Origin: Filimonas sp.
GTDB taxonomy: Bacteria > Bacteroidota > Bacteroidia > Chitinophagales > Chitinophagaceae
Reading direction: 5' to 3'
Assembly: GCA_017306865.1 (NCBI GenBank)
Contig: JAFKHH010000015.1
Location: 62,001 to 126,000, forward strand
DNA length: 64,000 bases
The notes below the pieces were generated by a model. It saw nothing but the letters and a program-made list of their open reading frames with translations, was not told the origin of the DNA and did not search any database. The position numbers and the translations under genes are program-made. Of this stretch, positions 54,574-63,974 are shown piece by piece (positions within the stretch are counted from its first letter, which is position 1; each line of letters begins with the position of its first letter).

Positions 54574-55929
54574 TTATTTGAATGCGCCCGGTTCGGATTT
54601 GGACAGATAGTCAAAATCAGTAGTAGAGTTATTGGTATCCGTCAAGACTCTTCTGCCTCCAATCGTTTTTGCAGTTTTGCGTATAATTGATTGGGAAGAA
54701 TATTGCCCTGCCGGTACATTGGTCGCGCCTCCGTCAATAGTGCCGGTTATTTTGCGCGGAACCCTGCTGGCAGGCACCGCATGTTGTATCTGAACGCCAT
54801 CTATTACATCTGCAATAGGTACTTGAAAATATTGTGTTGTTGCACTGCTGATACTGGTTACTGTTGGGTCAGGATATTGACTGTATTTTCCAACCATATC
54901 CCCATTAGATTTGAAAATGATCATAGCATCGCGACCCAGGTTATCCAGGATCCAGTCTTTGTTGCCACCACGATCTATCACTTCCATATTCGGAACATTC
55001 GGATTGTCAATATCACTGTTCAATGGGCTTGGGAAGTTTTTGCCAAGATATACTTCAAAATCTGCCTTGCTCAGGTCTACAGTCAGTGATGGGTCTTTAA
55101 TCGGAATAGCTGTACCGTCGGCACCTACATAAGGTGCTTTATGGTTGATGGCTGTTGCTGCAATTAGGATGGTGCCGCCTGGCTGTACGGGGTAAGTAGT
55201 GCCAGTGCCTGGAATGCGCATAATCGTTTTAGCGTACACATATTTATCTACAGCGCCAATTCCTGATGGCATGCCCAGTGATTTTGTCCAGTCATATTGC
55301 CCTTTCAGAACACCCTCAGTTATGTAATAGCCCTTTGTATAATCCGGTGCCGCCGTATTACTACCATAGACTTGTGCTATACATAAACTGTCTGCGTACA
55401 ATACATGATTAGAGTTGTTATAAATCTCTACAAACTGATCACGAAACACTGCACCAGTAGAAGCATTACTGCCGGCATAATAGATCTGTTTGAACACCCA
55501 GTCTCCGATAGAACCTAGCATTAGCTTGATGTCAATTGTTTTGTTAGTAACATCGTTTACTGTAATCTTACTTAAGCCTCCGTTCAGTGTAATGGAATCC
55601 CGCGATAAAGGAAGGCCAGTAATGGATTCATATGTTTGGCGGGATATAGTAATGGATGCGTTTACATCATAATTACCTGCAGTAATATCTTTGAAAGTAG
55701 CTGTACCATTGGCATCTGTATATCCGGTAATAACGGCTGTTGTATATAGATTGGTCAGTTTTACATAAATGTTGCTGAGCGGGAAAACATAGTTGCCACC
55801 TGAAGTGTCATAGGTAGCTTTTACAGATACTGTTATCGGCTTTACTGTTGGAGCAAAGCTTGCATCTTTTTTACAGCTTGCGATTAAGAGCGCTGCAAAA
55901 AGAATGATATATATGTTTATGGTTTTCAT
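54574..55929 (-). CDS. DUF4876 family lipoprotein
   Basis: 451 residues, lipobox at C19 (LLIASCKK). An N-terminal Ig/carboxypeptidase-regulatory-like domain (about 32-125, with TGYTDANGTATFKDITAGNYD) precedes a lamin-tail-like domain (FKQIYYAGSNASTGAVFRDQFVEIYNNS, quoted in part as QFVEIYNNS). This order is that of DUF4876. It is between the TonB receptor (9 bp upstream) and the DUF6850 barrel. It may act as surface binding partner of the receptor. Confidence 0.85.
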   Translation of the reverse strand: MKTINIYIILFAALLIASCKKDASFAPTVKPITVSVKATYDTSGGNYVFPLSNIYVKLTNLYTTAVITGYTDANGTATFKDITAGNYDVNASITISRQTYESITGLPLSRDSITLNGGLSKITVNDVTNKTIDIKLMLGSIGDWVFKQIYYAGSNASTGAVFRDQFVEIYNNSNHVLYADSLCIAQVYGSNTAAPDYTKGYYITEGVLKGQYDWTKSLGMPSGIGAVDKYVYAKTIMRIPGTGTTYPVQPGGTILIAATAINHKAPYVGADGTAIPIKDPSLTVDLSKADFEVYLGKNFPSPLNSDIDNPNVPNMEVIDRGGNKDWILDNLGRDAMIIFKSNGDMVGKYSQYPDPTVTSISSATTQYFQVPIADVIDGVQIQHAVPASRVPRKITGTIDGGATNVPAGQYSSQSIIRKTAKTIGGRRVLTDTNNSTTDFDYLSKSEPGAFK

Positions 55930-55938
55930 GACTCGGGA

Positions 55939-58695
55939 TTATTTGATTGTAAAGATTAATTCAGCGCCGTAAGACGGTTGCCCGTTATAATAGCGCGTAC
56001 CAGAGCGTGTTTTTTCCGTTGGCCTTATGTTGAACACGTTATACGCTGAGAATGAAAAACGAAGTATATCGCCGATCTCTTTGCTAAGGCGCAGGTGTAT
56101 ATTAGGATATACAAATGCCGGCGTATAACTCATAGACTCATTGCTGCCCACTTTTTTTAAATAGGCATACTTATCTGATCTCGCCTGTTCACTTGTCAAA
56201 GAATAAAAAAGACCTGCTTTGTCCAAATACCCTACCGGATAAATAGAAGTAGGTAATTGTTCAGACTGGTTTACCCAGAATAATTCACCTGTCAAACTAA
56301 TGGCCATCCTGAGGGATGGGATATGAGTAGTCGAAATAAATGTTGATTTGACATTGGCAGTTTTACTTTCGCCATTTGCAAATACGCCATATACAGCAAT
56401 AGAATCATACGGCGGATTGTCCGGGATGTTAATTGTATTTTTCTTGTTCTGTGAATACGTATAATAGAAAGAAGTGCTGAAACTGAATGATGTTTGTATC
56501 GCTTTTATTTTATCCGTACTCACCATTAACTCTGCACCATTTGTACGGCTATAAGCGCTATTGACCATACGATTGTAGGTAGCGTTGTAATGTTTTACAG
56601 AATCAAGTTGCTGGTAAGGTGGCTTGTCGTTAAATACAGGCAATGTGATAGGTACAAGTGTTGTAGCTGCAGAGAACCCGTCACGGTTTACGCGATTGAA
56701 GTAAAACAGTGATACATGCAATGGCTTCATGTCATACGACAACCCGGTTTCAAAAGTGTAACTTTTGTAAGGATGTAAATCCAGTTTTTCGAGGTTTACC
56801 ACTTGTGTATAAACATAATATTTACTGTTACTTACGCTGCCTCCATACGAATTGATTACCGGGATATCTATGTAGGTATTTCCCGGGCTTATCTGCGAAA
56901 GGGCAGGGGCTTGTGTAGCTATACCGTATGCAACGCTCCAACGTAAACGGTTGGTCAAAGATAAATTGGCGTTCACGCGCGGAGATACAGTAAAGAATGA
57001 ATTTTGCCAGTCACCTCTTATGCCTGCGTTAATGTTGAAATCGCGGGTTAATAACTTTGTCTTGAAACTATTTTCTACATAAATGCCAGAATTGCTAATA
57101 GTGGGTGTTTTATAGAAGGGGCGTGGGCGTTCATTTTTCAACCCACTATTTGGTAGTCTTGGCTGGTTTACATCTATTAAGATGCCTGGGCCTTTGTTTG
57201 CACTATAGGTATAGTTCACACCAACTGAAAGCTTGTAGGTAGTATGTTTTGCAAGATGGAAAATGCTATTAGCTTCTAACCGTGCGCCGGCATTTACAGG
57301 TTCGCCTATCGCATGCTTAACTGCAGTGTAATAACCTGGTGCGAAATAACCTTCGTTGAAGCCTGTTTCCATTGCATTGGTTACACCTATTACTGCATTA
57401 CTATTACGGAAATATTGCTCATAAGATTCTTGTCTGCCTCCGCTATAGTTTGCGTTGAAACTTATGCTATATAACCATGGTAATTTCAGCGTCCAGGAAC
57501 TTCTGTTGCTAACCCTAAAAGACTTATTCGTCATTTTTGCAGAGCGTTCTTCTCCGTCATACGGGTCTAATTTTGTCTGGTCTATTGCATTAGAATAATC
57601 AAAGCTTAGTGTATTTTTAAAACGCCCCGCGGATTTATTTTGATAACTCCATATAAATCCTGCACTAGTACGGTTGTATGTTTTTAATTTATTTCTCGGA
57701 TCGTCGTTACTGTTTAAATAATCCAGGCTGAAGTTAATAGCACCCCATTTAGGGCCAAGCGAAAGACCTTTATTCAAACCAACATTCTGCGTTGCGTCAT
57801 TCACACGTGTATTTACACGCCATGGTGTTACGCCTGCCTGTCTGTTGATGATTATTGCGCCTGTTGTATAATCTCCATAGCGGGCAGATGCCACGCCTGA
57901 TACCACCTCTATACTTTCTATATTTTCCGCAGGTATCTGGCGCAAGTCCAGACCATTGTTTGCGCTAAGTGAATTGTACGAATCATAGAGTGTTCCATTT
58001 TTTAGGCTTCTGGATCCTCTAGTCTCTGGCTGTTGGAAATCGGTTACGCCTGCACCTGACAGTCCACTTCGTCCAACATTCATGGTTTGCATATTTGCAG
58101 CATTGGAAACAGAAGCGCCATCTACTTGTACTGAAATGCCGAACGCGTTATTTAATACATCTTCTCCATTTTGAGGAAGTGCGGCACGCATAGTTAAGAT
58201 CTGTGGGGCCTGGACTGAAACGGTTGGTTTTACAATTGTTTGTCCGGGTAGATAGTTTAATACGTTGGCAACGCTTAATGCCTGCGTTTGCTCTATTGCT
58301 TCGCGATCAAACGTGATGGATGAGTTAGATGCGCCTGTTGTTTTACGGACGCCAGTAACTTCTACTTCTTTCAATTTCAGGTTAAGGTCATACATGCTAA
58401 ACATGTGTACCTGGCCAAACTGTGAGGCAGGAATAAGGCGGAGCATACTTGCTTTGCCCACATGGCTTACCATCAGGCTAACTTCTTTTATTCCAGAAGG
58501 AACGGAAATAACAAATGTGCCGTCTGATAATGAGGAAGCAACTAGATCTGTCTGTATAATCTTAATGGTAGCAAATGGGAGCGGGCTGCCTTTCAAATCT
58601 GTGACTTTGCCTTTTATTTCCGTAGTCTGGGCAAAGGAAATGAGTGAACCAAACACAAAAGCCAATAGCAAGGGGATGCGTAGCAATAATTTCAT
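55939..58695 (-). CDS. TonB-dependent receptor with carboxypeptidase-regulatory-like domain
   Basis: 918 residues: signal peptide to A22, CarboxypepD_reg-like domain (about 24-105), the TonB-box-like stretch LKEVEVTGVRK near residue 111, plug domain (about 120-290, with VEVVSGVASARYGDYTTGAIII, quoted as VSGVASARYGDYTTGA), and a 22-strand barrel. It is not of the SusC type, since no SusD follows and the signature is different. Ligand could be a metal chelate, haem or peptide. First in a four-gene operon that ends in a cytochrome c peroxidase. Confidence 0.95.
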   Translation of the reverse strand: MKLLLRIPLLLAFVFGSLISFAQTTEIKGKVTDLKGSPLPFATIKIIQTDLVASSLSDGTFVISVPSGIKEVSLMVSHVGKASMLRLIPASQFGQVHMFSMYDLNLKLKEVEVTGVRKTTGASNSSITFDREAIEQTQALSVANVLNYLPGQTIVKPTVSVQAPQILTMRAALPQNGEDVLNNAFGISVQVDGASVSNAANMQTMNVGRSGLSGAGVTDFQQPETRGSRSLKNGTLYDSYNSLSANNGLDLRQIPAENIESIEVVSGVASARYGDYTTGAIIINRQAGVTPWRVNTRVNDATQNVGLNKGLSLGPKWGAINFSLDYLNSNDDPRNKLKTYNRTSAGFIWSYQNKSAGRFKNTLSFDYSNAIDQTKLDPYDGEERSAKMTNKSFRVSNRSSWTLKLPWLYSISFNANYSGGRQESYEQYFRNSNAVIGVTNAMETGFNEGYFAPGYYTAVKHAIGEPVNAGARLEANSIFHLAKHTTYKLSVGVNYTYSANKGPGILIDVNQPRLPNSGLKNERPRPFYKTPTISNSGIYVENSFKTKLLTRDFNINAGIRGDWQNSFFTVSPRVNANLSLTNRLRWSVAYGIATQAPALSQISPGNTYIDIPVINSYGGSVSNSKYYVYTQVVNLEKLDLHPYKSYTFETGLSYDMKPLHVSLFYFNRVNRDGFSAATTLVPITLPVFNDKPPYQQLDSVKHYNATYNRMVNSAYSRTNGAELMVSTDKIKAIQTSFSFSTSFYYTYSQNKKNTINIPDNPPYDSIAVYGVFANGESKTANVKSTFISTTHIPSLRMAISLTGELFWVNQSEQLPTSIYPVGYLDKAGLFYSLTSEQARSDKYAYLKKVGSNESMSYTPAFVYPNIHLRLSKEIGDILRFSFSAYNVFNIRPTEKTRSGTRYYNGQPSYGAELIFTIK

Positions 58696-59095
58696 TGGGT
58701 AGTAGTTAATTTTGGCGCAAATAGTCTACAAAATTAATAGACAATTGAGCCTTTTCCAATTTATTTCCGATTTTTTTGCCGCTAAATGCTGGATTTGACA
58801 CATTAGCGGGTGCAAAAGTGAAGGTTTGTGAGGGGAAATGTTAATGAAATTGGGAAATTAGGTTTACGCAATCGGGAAAAGATAGGCCACGAAGACACGA
58901 ATACACAAAGAGAGCGCGAAGAATAAGAGCAAGAAATCTCGCTTGAATGATGGGGCGGTTGACAGGATTAACAAATGTTGGATGCTGTATTCTCTACCTT
59001 GGGGCATCTTTGTGTCGTGGTGCCTTGGTGACAAATAACAAAAAAGCCAGCAAGCACAAACTTACCGGCCTTTCACCAATCTTTTATGGGACTAT
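58696..59095. other. Intergenic region with promoter and long-range inverted repeat
   Basis: The minus-strand promoter of the TonB operon is at 58729-58759: -7 box TAATTTTG (58729-58736) and TTGG (58756-58759), 19 bp apart. Further on, CACGAAGACACGAATACACA (58879-58898) faces TTTGTGTCGTGGTGCCTTGG (about 59010), an imperfect inverted repeat of about 20 bp. A small stem in the stretch AAGCCAGCAAGCAC is weak. No gene seen. Confidence 0.55.
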
Positions 59096-59842
59096 TTAAA
59101 TAACTTCTAGGCCTTTTTCTTTGAAGCCTTGCAGGCGTTCATCGCTTGGTTCCAGTTCTGTGATCATCATATCTATATCAGATAGTGGGCAGATCTGCAG
59201 GCGCTGTACGCTATTCAGTTTTTCAGAAATAGCGAGGGAAATAGTTTTGTGTGCAGAACGGATCATCGCTCTTTTTACTTCTATTACTTCCCATTCCAGA
59301 TCTGTAATGCCGTTTTCCACGTCTATACTGTTTGTGCCAAGGAAACACAGGTCTGCTTTTATTTCAGAGAGCCTGTTTACAACATCTGCACCAACAGCCA
59401 TTTGAGCGTTTTTCAATAGTTTATTGCCCAGGAAAATGATTTCACTGGAAGGGTGGTTCAACAATTCCAACGCAGTAGGTAAACTTACTGTGATGAACGT
59501 TGCGTTCAGGTCTGGTGGCAATGCTTTGATCAGCTCTATGATAGTGGTACCACCGGAGAGCAATATAAACATACCGTCTTTGATCAGGCGAACTGCTTTA
59601 TGTGCAATGATCTTCTTCTCTGGTAAAGAGTAGATATTATTGTTCTGTAATGTGAAATGAAACGACTTGCTTAATGCTCCACCATGCACCTTGATCAGTT
59701 TCCCTTCTTCTGCAAGCTCCTGCAAATCCCGGCGCACTGTATCTTCCGATACATTTAACTGTGTACAAAGGTCCGAAGAGAGGACTTTGTTGTGAATATT
59801 GATTTGCTGGATGATGTAAGCTTGTCTTTCTTTTTTCAGCAT
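59096..59842 (-). CDS. DeoR/GlpR family transcriptional regulator
   Basis: 248 residues from the ATG at 59842; a longer frame upstream overlaps nhaA and is not needed. The DeoR helix-turn-helix lies at 1-57 (LKKERQAYIIQQINIHNKVL, then LNVSEDTVRRDLQELAEEGK) and the sugar-phosphate sensor DeoRC domain at about 75-235. Such regulators respond to phosphorylated sugars. It lies 34 bp downstream of nhaA on the same strand; no sugar operon is in the window. Confidence 0.93.
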   Translation of the reverse strand: MLKKERQAYIIQQINIHNKVLSSDLCTQLNVSEDTVRRDLQELAEEGKLIKVHGGALSKSFHFTLQNNNIYSLPEKKIIAHKAVRLIKDGMFILLSGGTTIIELIKALPPDLNATFITVSLPTALELLNHPSSEIIFLGNKLLKNAQMAVGADVVNRLSEIKADLCFLGTNSIDVENGITDLEWEVIEVKRAMIRSAHKTISLAISEKLNSVQRLQICPLSDIDMMITELEPSDERLQGFKEKGLEVI

Positions 59843-59876
59843 AAACACATATTGGTTTGGTAATGAAAGCAATAAG

Positions 59877-61034
59877 TTACGAAGTTTTCTTTTTCGCGAG
59901 CCAAATATATCCACTGAGCATCGAAAAAAACGAAATTATTAGTATAGAAATTTTCGCAATGTTCTGTTGACCGGCGTCTGCAAAGGCTAATGTAGTTATA
60001 AAGATGGACATAGTAAAACCAATACCGGCAAGAATTCCGGCGCCGATCATGTGATGCCAGTTGACGGCATTAGGAAGTTCTGCCACTTTTTTGCGTACAA
60101 GCCATAGGGCTGTAAGGCATATACCGAGCGGCTTTCCAACGAAAAGCCCAAACATAATGCCCCAGGAAAGCCGGCTGTTTAGTGCGCCAAAAATACCTGC
60201 GGGAAATATGATGGCTGTATTGGCAAGGGCAAAAACAGGCATGATGATAAAATGAACGAGGCCATGGATCTTATGTTGCAGGTGTTCCAGTTGCTGATTA
60301 GGGATCAGAAAGGCGAATACAACGCCTGCAACCGTGGCATGTATGCCAGAGTTGAACATGCAGTACCATAAGAGTATGCCTATTATGTAATGGAGCAGGT
60401 TGGCTTTTGTTGCTTTACGCATGAGTAACCAACCAGTAACGGTCAGGGCTGCGCTTGCAAGTAACCAGCCCATATGAATGCTGCTGCCGTAGAATAGTGC
60501 AATAACGATAATGGCGCCCAAGTCATCTATAATGGCTAACGCGGTGAGGAATATTTTGAGCGAAAGCGGTACTCGTTTGCCAAGGAGTGAGGCAATGCCT
60601 AATGAAAACGCAATATCCGTAGCCATAGGAATACCCCAGCCATTCTGCGTAGCTGTGCCTTTGTTAAACAAGGCATAGAGCATTGCCGGCACTATCATGC
60701 CTCCGATGGCGCAAAAGACAGGTAGCGTAGATTTTTTGAATGACGACAGCTCTCCATCTACCATTTCCTTTTTTATCTCCATACCTGCCAGGAAGAAGAA
60801 CAAGGCCATGAACCCGTCGTTGATCCAGTGTAAAACGGAGTGCGGCAATAGCAGGTCATGTGCTGTATGGGAAGATAAGTTCCAGAAGCTGGTGTAGCTG
60901 CTGCTGACAGCAGGAATGTTGCTAAGTATGAGCGAAAGAAAGGTACAGCAGAGCAATAAGATACCTCCGGCACGGCTGTCTTGCAGGAAGATGCGTATGG
61001 GTGCTATAATTCGTTGTGTCAGGCGTGCATTCAT
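59877..61034 (-). CDS. nhaA: Na+/H+ antiporter NhaA
   Basis: 385 residues with about 12 membrane segments. The ion-binding Asp pair is in AIIDDLGAIIVIALF, and the TDIAFSLGIASLLG segment of helix IV is present, as are the unwound helix crossings. Standard length. It exports Na+ in exchange for protons. Upstream is the OstA-like gene; a weak hairpin lies between. DeoR follows 34 bp on. Confidence 0.96.
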   Translation of the reverse strand: MNARLTQRIIAPIRIFLQDSRAGGILLLCCTFLSLILSNIPAVSSSYTSFWNLSSHTAHDLLLPHSVLHWINDGFMALFFFLAGMEIKKEMVDGELSSFKKSTLPVFCAIGGMIVPAMLYALFNKGTATQNGWGIPMATDIAFSLGIASLLGKRVPLSLKIFLTALAIIDDLGAIIVIALFYGSSIHMGWLLASAALTVTGWLLMRKATKANLLHYIIGILLWYCMFNSGIHATVAGVVFAFLIPNQQLEHLQHKIHGLVHFIIMPVFALANTAIIFPAGIFGALNSRLSWGIMFGLFVGKPLGICLTALWLVRKKVAELPNAVNWHHMIGAGILAGIGFTMSIFITTLAFADAGQQNIAKISILIISFFSMLSGYIWLAKKKTS

Positions 61035-61055
61035 AGTAAAGTTTCAATAGTATCA

Positions 61056-61121
61056 AAAGTTTCACCGTTTCATTTATATAATATGGAATAATTTAATGAA
61101 ATGCTGAAACGGTAAACTTTG
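61056..61121. terminator. Imperfect hairpin between OstA-like gene and nhaA
   Basis: AAAGTTTCACCGTTTCA (61056-61072) faces TGAAACGGTAAACTTT (near 61105-61120) with one bulged base. Same GTTTCA word family as at 16521. It lies just after the OstA-like stop (61132) on the minus strand. Confidence 0.5.
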
Positions 61122-61131
61122 TGAAACTACG

Positions 61132-62754
61132 TTAATTGCCAAACAGGTCATACTTGCTTTTGGGCCTTTTGTCCGAAAGCCATTTAAACCCGCGTAGTTT
61201 CAGCTCTTCGTGGTTTACCTGGTTCATGGGAAACGTAGTGCCCTTTACATCACTGATGAGTTTTACTTTGTCTGCCTGTTTCTCTATAAAATACATTTCA
61301 ATGCTGTTGGAGGAAGATTTGTTTACACCAACATACTTATTATAATCGTCAACAGCGTAATAAACATTCTCGGCATTACCTTTTGCTCTCACAAAATCTA
61401 TATTACCTGTAGAATCGAAGTAACCATTAATCGTACGTCCTTTTACCTGGTTGTAGAAATCGCGGATACCCGCTTTGCTTATGATCAGGCCATTTTCAAA
61501 TGCGTACAGGCGTTGCGGCTTTTTGTTACCTGTAAAAAGATACATGGTATCTCCGGTGATCTGGCTTTCGCGCGACCAGATAGCGGGTTGCTTAAACAAC
61601 CGGAAGGTAGAGTCAAATGCGGAGTAGAACATGCTATCGCATACAGCTTGCATAGAATCTGAGAAAATGCGCACATGATAATAGGCTTCCACATACCTGT
61701 CACGGCTACTATCCGGCACATTGCTGGCCAGCGAGTCTTGCTTGTCTCTTACAACTGGAATGGTGCGGTCTTTCAGTGCTGTGATCTTGGCAGAATAGAA
61801 TGTATCTGCTGCAAGAAAAATAGAATCCTTTTCCTGCTTCATGATCATTACCGGCTGTTGTGTAGCCAGGAAAGCACTTTCTTTTTTATTGCTTTTAAGA
61901 TTGTTGGCTATAATGGTAAAGCCGTTTTTCAGGTCACGTAAAATAGCGTTGCCCTGCGCTTCGCCTAAGCCGTTTGCTTCATCATTAATGATCTGGTCGG
62001 CAGTCAGCGTAGTACTGTCGCTATATATAGTAGAGCGCTTGCCAAAGTAGCTTTGCTTTTTCTCCGTATCATAATATCCCTCGGTCGTTTCCACACGTTC
62101 ATTCTTTCCCCGGATAGTAGTAGGAGATACAAAAGTTGCTTTCTTCTCATAGGTATTGTACTGCAGCGTATCCGTCTTGATCGTGTATTGCGGATCTACT
62201 AATACTACCTGCTTCTTAAAAAATACATCGCGCGTTTCACCATAATACACGCCCTCCAGGCTGGTCAGTACAGATTTGTCGCTTACCAGTTTGCCGCCGT
62301 TATTGTAGGTGCCTATTTTAGTTGACAGGTCGTAGGTGAGGTCTTGTGTGGTAAGTGTGCCTTTGCCGTCTGTAAGCCTTACATTCTTTTTCAGGTACAC
62401 CTTTCTTTCTTTGCCTATATACTTCAGGTAGTCGGAATAAGTATGCACACTGTCTGCATCATTAATATGGATATGCCCGAATGCTTCCAGCGTATTTGCT
62501 TTTCTGTTTAATACAGCACTGTCAGCATAGAAAAGTGTTTTTTCTTTTTGTATTTCTACATGCCCTACAACAGAGGTTAATTCCGTAGAGTCGTTCACCT
62601 TTTCGTTAGAAGTGCGATCGGCATGAATGATCGTCAATACGCTTTTAGTAGAGTCTGCTGGTTTTGCCAGCGGAGTTGCAGGCTGTTGGGCCTGCAACTT
62701 CGTAGCGGCAAAGAATAAGATCAGTAGGGTAGTTAAATAGTTAAACCGCAGCAT
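61132..62754 (-). CDS. OstA/LptA-like envelope protein
   Basis: 540 residues with a signal peptide (to about A22) and repeated beta-strand units of the OstA/LptA fold: LTSVVGHVEIQKEKTLFYADSAVL (quoted in part as VVGHVEIQKEKTLFYAD), TLEAFGHIHINDADSVHTYS, LTTQDLTYDLSTKIGTYNNGG. LptA carries lipopolysaccharide across the periplasm; longer Bacteroidota forms may have a similar role. Its start overlaps the MCE stop as TAATG, so the two are translationally coupled. Confidence 0.88.
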   Translation of the reverse strand: MLRFNYLTTLLILFFAATKLQAQQPATPLAKPADSTKSVLTIIHADRTSNEKVNDSTELTSVVGHVEIQKEKTLFYADSAVLNRKANTLEAFGHIHINDADSVHTYSDYLKYIGKERKVYLKKNVRLTDGKGTLTTQDLTYDLSTKIGTYNNGGKLVSDKSVLTSLEGVYYGETRDVFFKKQVVLVDPQYTIKTDTLQYNTYEKKATFVSPTTIRGKNERVETTEGYYDTEKKQSYFGKRSTIYSDSTTLTADQIINDEANGLGEAQGNAILRDLKNGFTIIANNLKSNKKESAFLATQQPVMIMKQEKDSIFLAADTFYSAKITALKDRTIPVVRDKQDSLASNVPDSSRDRYVEAYYHVRIFSDSMQAVCDSMFYSAFDSTFRLFKQPAIWSRESQITGDTMYLFTGNKKPQRLYAFENGLIISKAGIRDFYNQVKGRTINGYFDSTGNIDFVRAKGNAENVYYAVDDYNKYVGVNKSSSNSIEMYFIEKQADKVKLISDVKGTTFPMNQVNHEELKLRGFKWLSDKRPKSKYDLFGN

Positions 62755-63764
62755 TATTTTTTAGTATTAGTGGTATCCACTGGCAATGGCGCCGTTAATG
62801 GAGTACTCTTATCTTTTTTACCGAAAACAGAAATACTCACATATCGTTTAGGATGTACTCTTAAGTCATCCATTAATATGTTCAGGCTGCGTACTGTGTT
62901 GTTAAGGTTATTGTATAGTTGTTTGTCGTTAAGCAATGCACCTGCTGTGCCGTCTGTAGAGTTAAGCTTATTCATAGCAGTGCCTAACTGGTCTACAGAT
63001 TTTTTCAGGTTGTTTACCACGCCATCTATATCTGCTTTAGAGAGATGTTCTGTTGTCTCCTGTAAGTTGGAGATAATACCAGATACTTTTTCGTTATTCG
63101 CTGCAAGGTTATGTGTAAAGCTGTCAACATTGCTTAGTGTATGCGCCAGCACACCAGTTTCAGCGTTCATCATCTTTTGTAAAGATGCGGATGATACAAC
63201 GAGGCTGCCTGTAGCTTTGCTAAGGTTGGCAATCACACTTTGCAGGTTACCTTTTGTATTAGGATCAAGAACGGTATTTACATTACGTAAAACAGAATCG
63301 AGTGAAGCAAGTGTTACTTTCAACTGATCTGCTACCGGGCCTACTTTTGCAGATAAAGAACTAAGCAGACCTGCATGTTCAGTAGATTTCAGCATACCAC
63401 CTTCCGGCAATGGATTGGCAGAGTTACCAAGGGTGATTTCTACACTGGAAGCACCCAGCGGGCTGCCATTGATAGCAGCAATAGAGTTGTCGGGAATTAC
63501 GTATGCGTCATTGAACTTGATCTCTACATTGATCTGGTGTAAGTTTTTGTCCACTGCATTGATCGCATATACGCTACCTACCTGGAATCCGTTGATGAAA
63601 ACAGCATTGGATGGCATGAGCTGTTTTGTATCGGTAAACTGGGCGTTTAAAAAGTGCCCGGTTTTAAACAGGCTCTTTCCTTTCAGAAAGTTAAAACCCA
63701 GTATTAATAAGGTTACGGCAATAACAGTTAGCGCGCCGATTTTGGTTTCGTTTGATATTTTCAC
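62754..63764 (-). CDS. MlaD/MCE family lipid-transport protein
   Basis: 336 residues: one N-terminal membrane helix (GALTVIAVTLLILGFNFL), an MCE domain at about 38-115 (PSNAVFINGFQVGSVYAI, then GASSVEITLG), and a long helical C-terminal region (about 130-300). MlaD-type rings carry phospholipids between the membranes. The gene is coupled to the OstA-like gene by TAATG. An ATPase/permease pair (MlaFE) is not in the window. Confidence 0.9.
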   Translation of the reverse strand: MKISNETKIGALTVIAVTLLILGFNFLKGKSLFKTGHFLNAQFTDTKQLMPSNAVFINGFQVGSVYAINAVDKNLHQINVEIKFNDAYVIPDNSIAAINGSPLGASSVEITLGNSANPLPEGGMLKSTEHAGLLSSLSAKVGPVADQLKVTLASLDSVLRNVNTVLDPNTKGNLQSVIANLSKATGSLVVSSASLQKMMNAETGVLAHTLSNVDSFTHNLAANNEKVSGIISNLQETTEHLSKADIDGVVNNLKKSVDQLGTAMNKLNSTDGTAGALLNDKQLYNNLNNTVRSLNILMDDLRVHPKRYVSISVFGKKDKSTPLTAPLPVDTTNTKK

Positions 63765-63837
63765 TTGTATGCTATTTATTGTTTCTACCGTTCCATGGCC
63801 TGTTTATCTGCTTGGCCGGTATTTCCATATATAATAA

Positions 63838-63930
63838 TTATGTCCTGTCTGAATGTAAAGCAAGCTTTGTACCATCGCCACCTTTTTCTTTCACCCGCTT
63901 GTGTAAGGGAACACGATCGTTGTCATTCAT
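63838..63930 (-). CDS. Possible 30-residue small ORF upstream of the MCE gene
   Basis: A minus-strand frame from the ATG at 63930 to TAA at 63838 gives MNDNDRVPLHKRVKEKGG followed by 12 more residues, strongly charged. It lies between a -7-like box (63967-63974) and the MCE start (63764). There is no signal peptide or homology that I recognise. It could be a leader peptide or chance. Confidence 0.25.
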   Translation of the reverse strand: MNDNDRVPLHKRVKEKGGDGTKLALHSDRT

Positions 63931-63966
63931 TTGGGAATATACCTTTTCCTGTGCCCTGTAAAGTGG

Positions 63967-63974
63967 CAAAAGTA
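63967..63974 (-). promoter_or_regulatory. -7 box before the MCE-OstA operon
   Basis: TACTTTTG on the minus strand matches TAnnTTTG. The gap from here to the MCE start is about 200 bp, a long leader that holds only the small ORF above. Confidence 0.4.
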
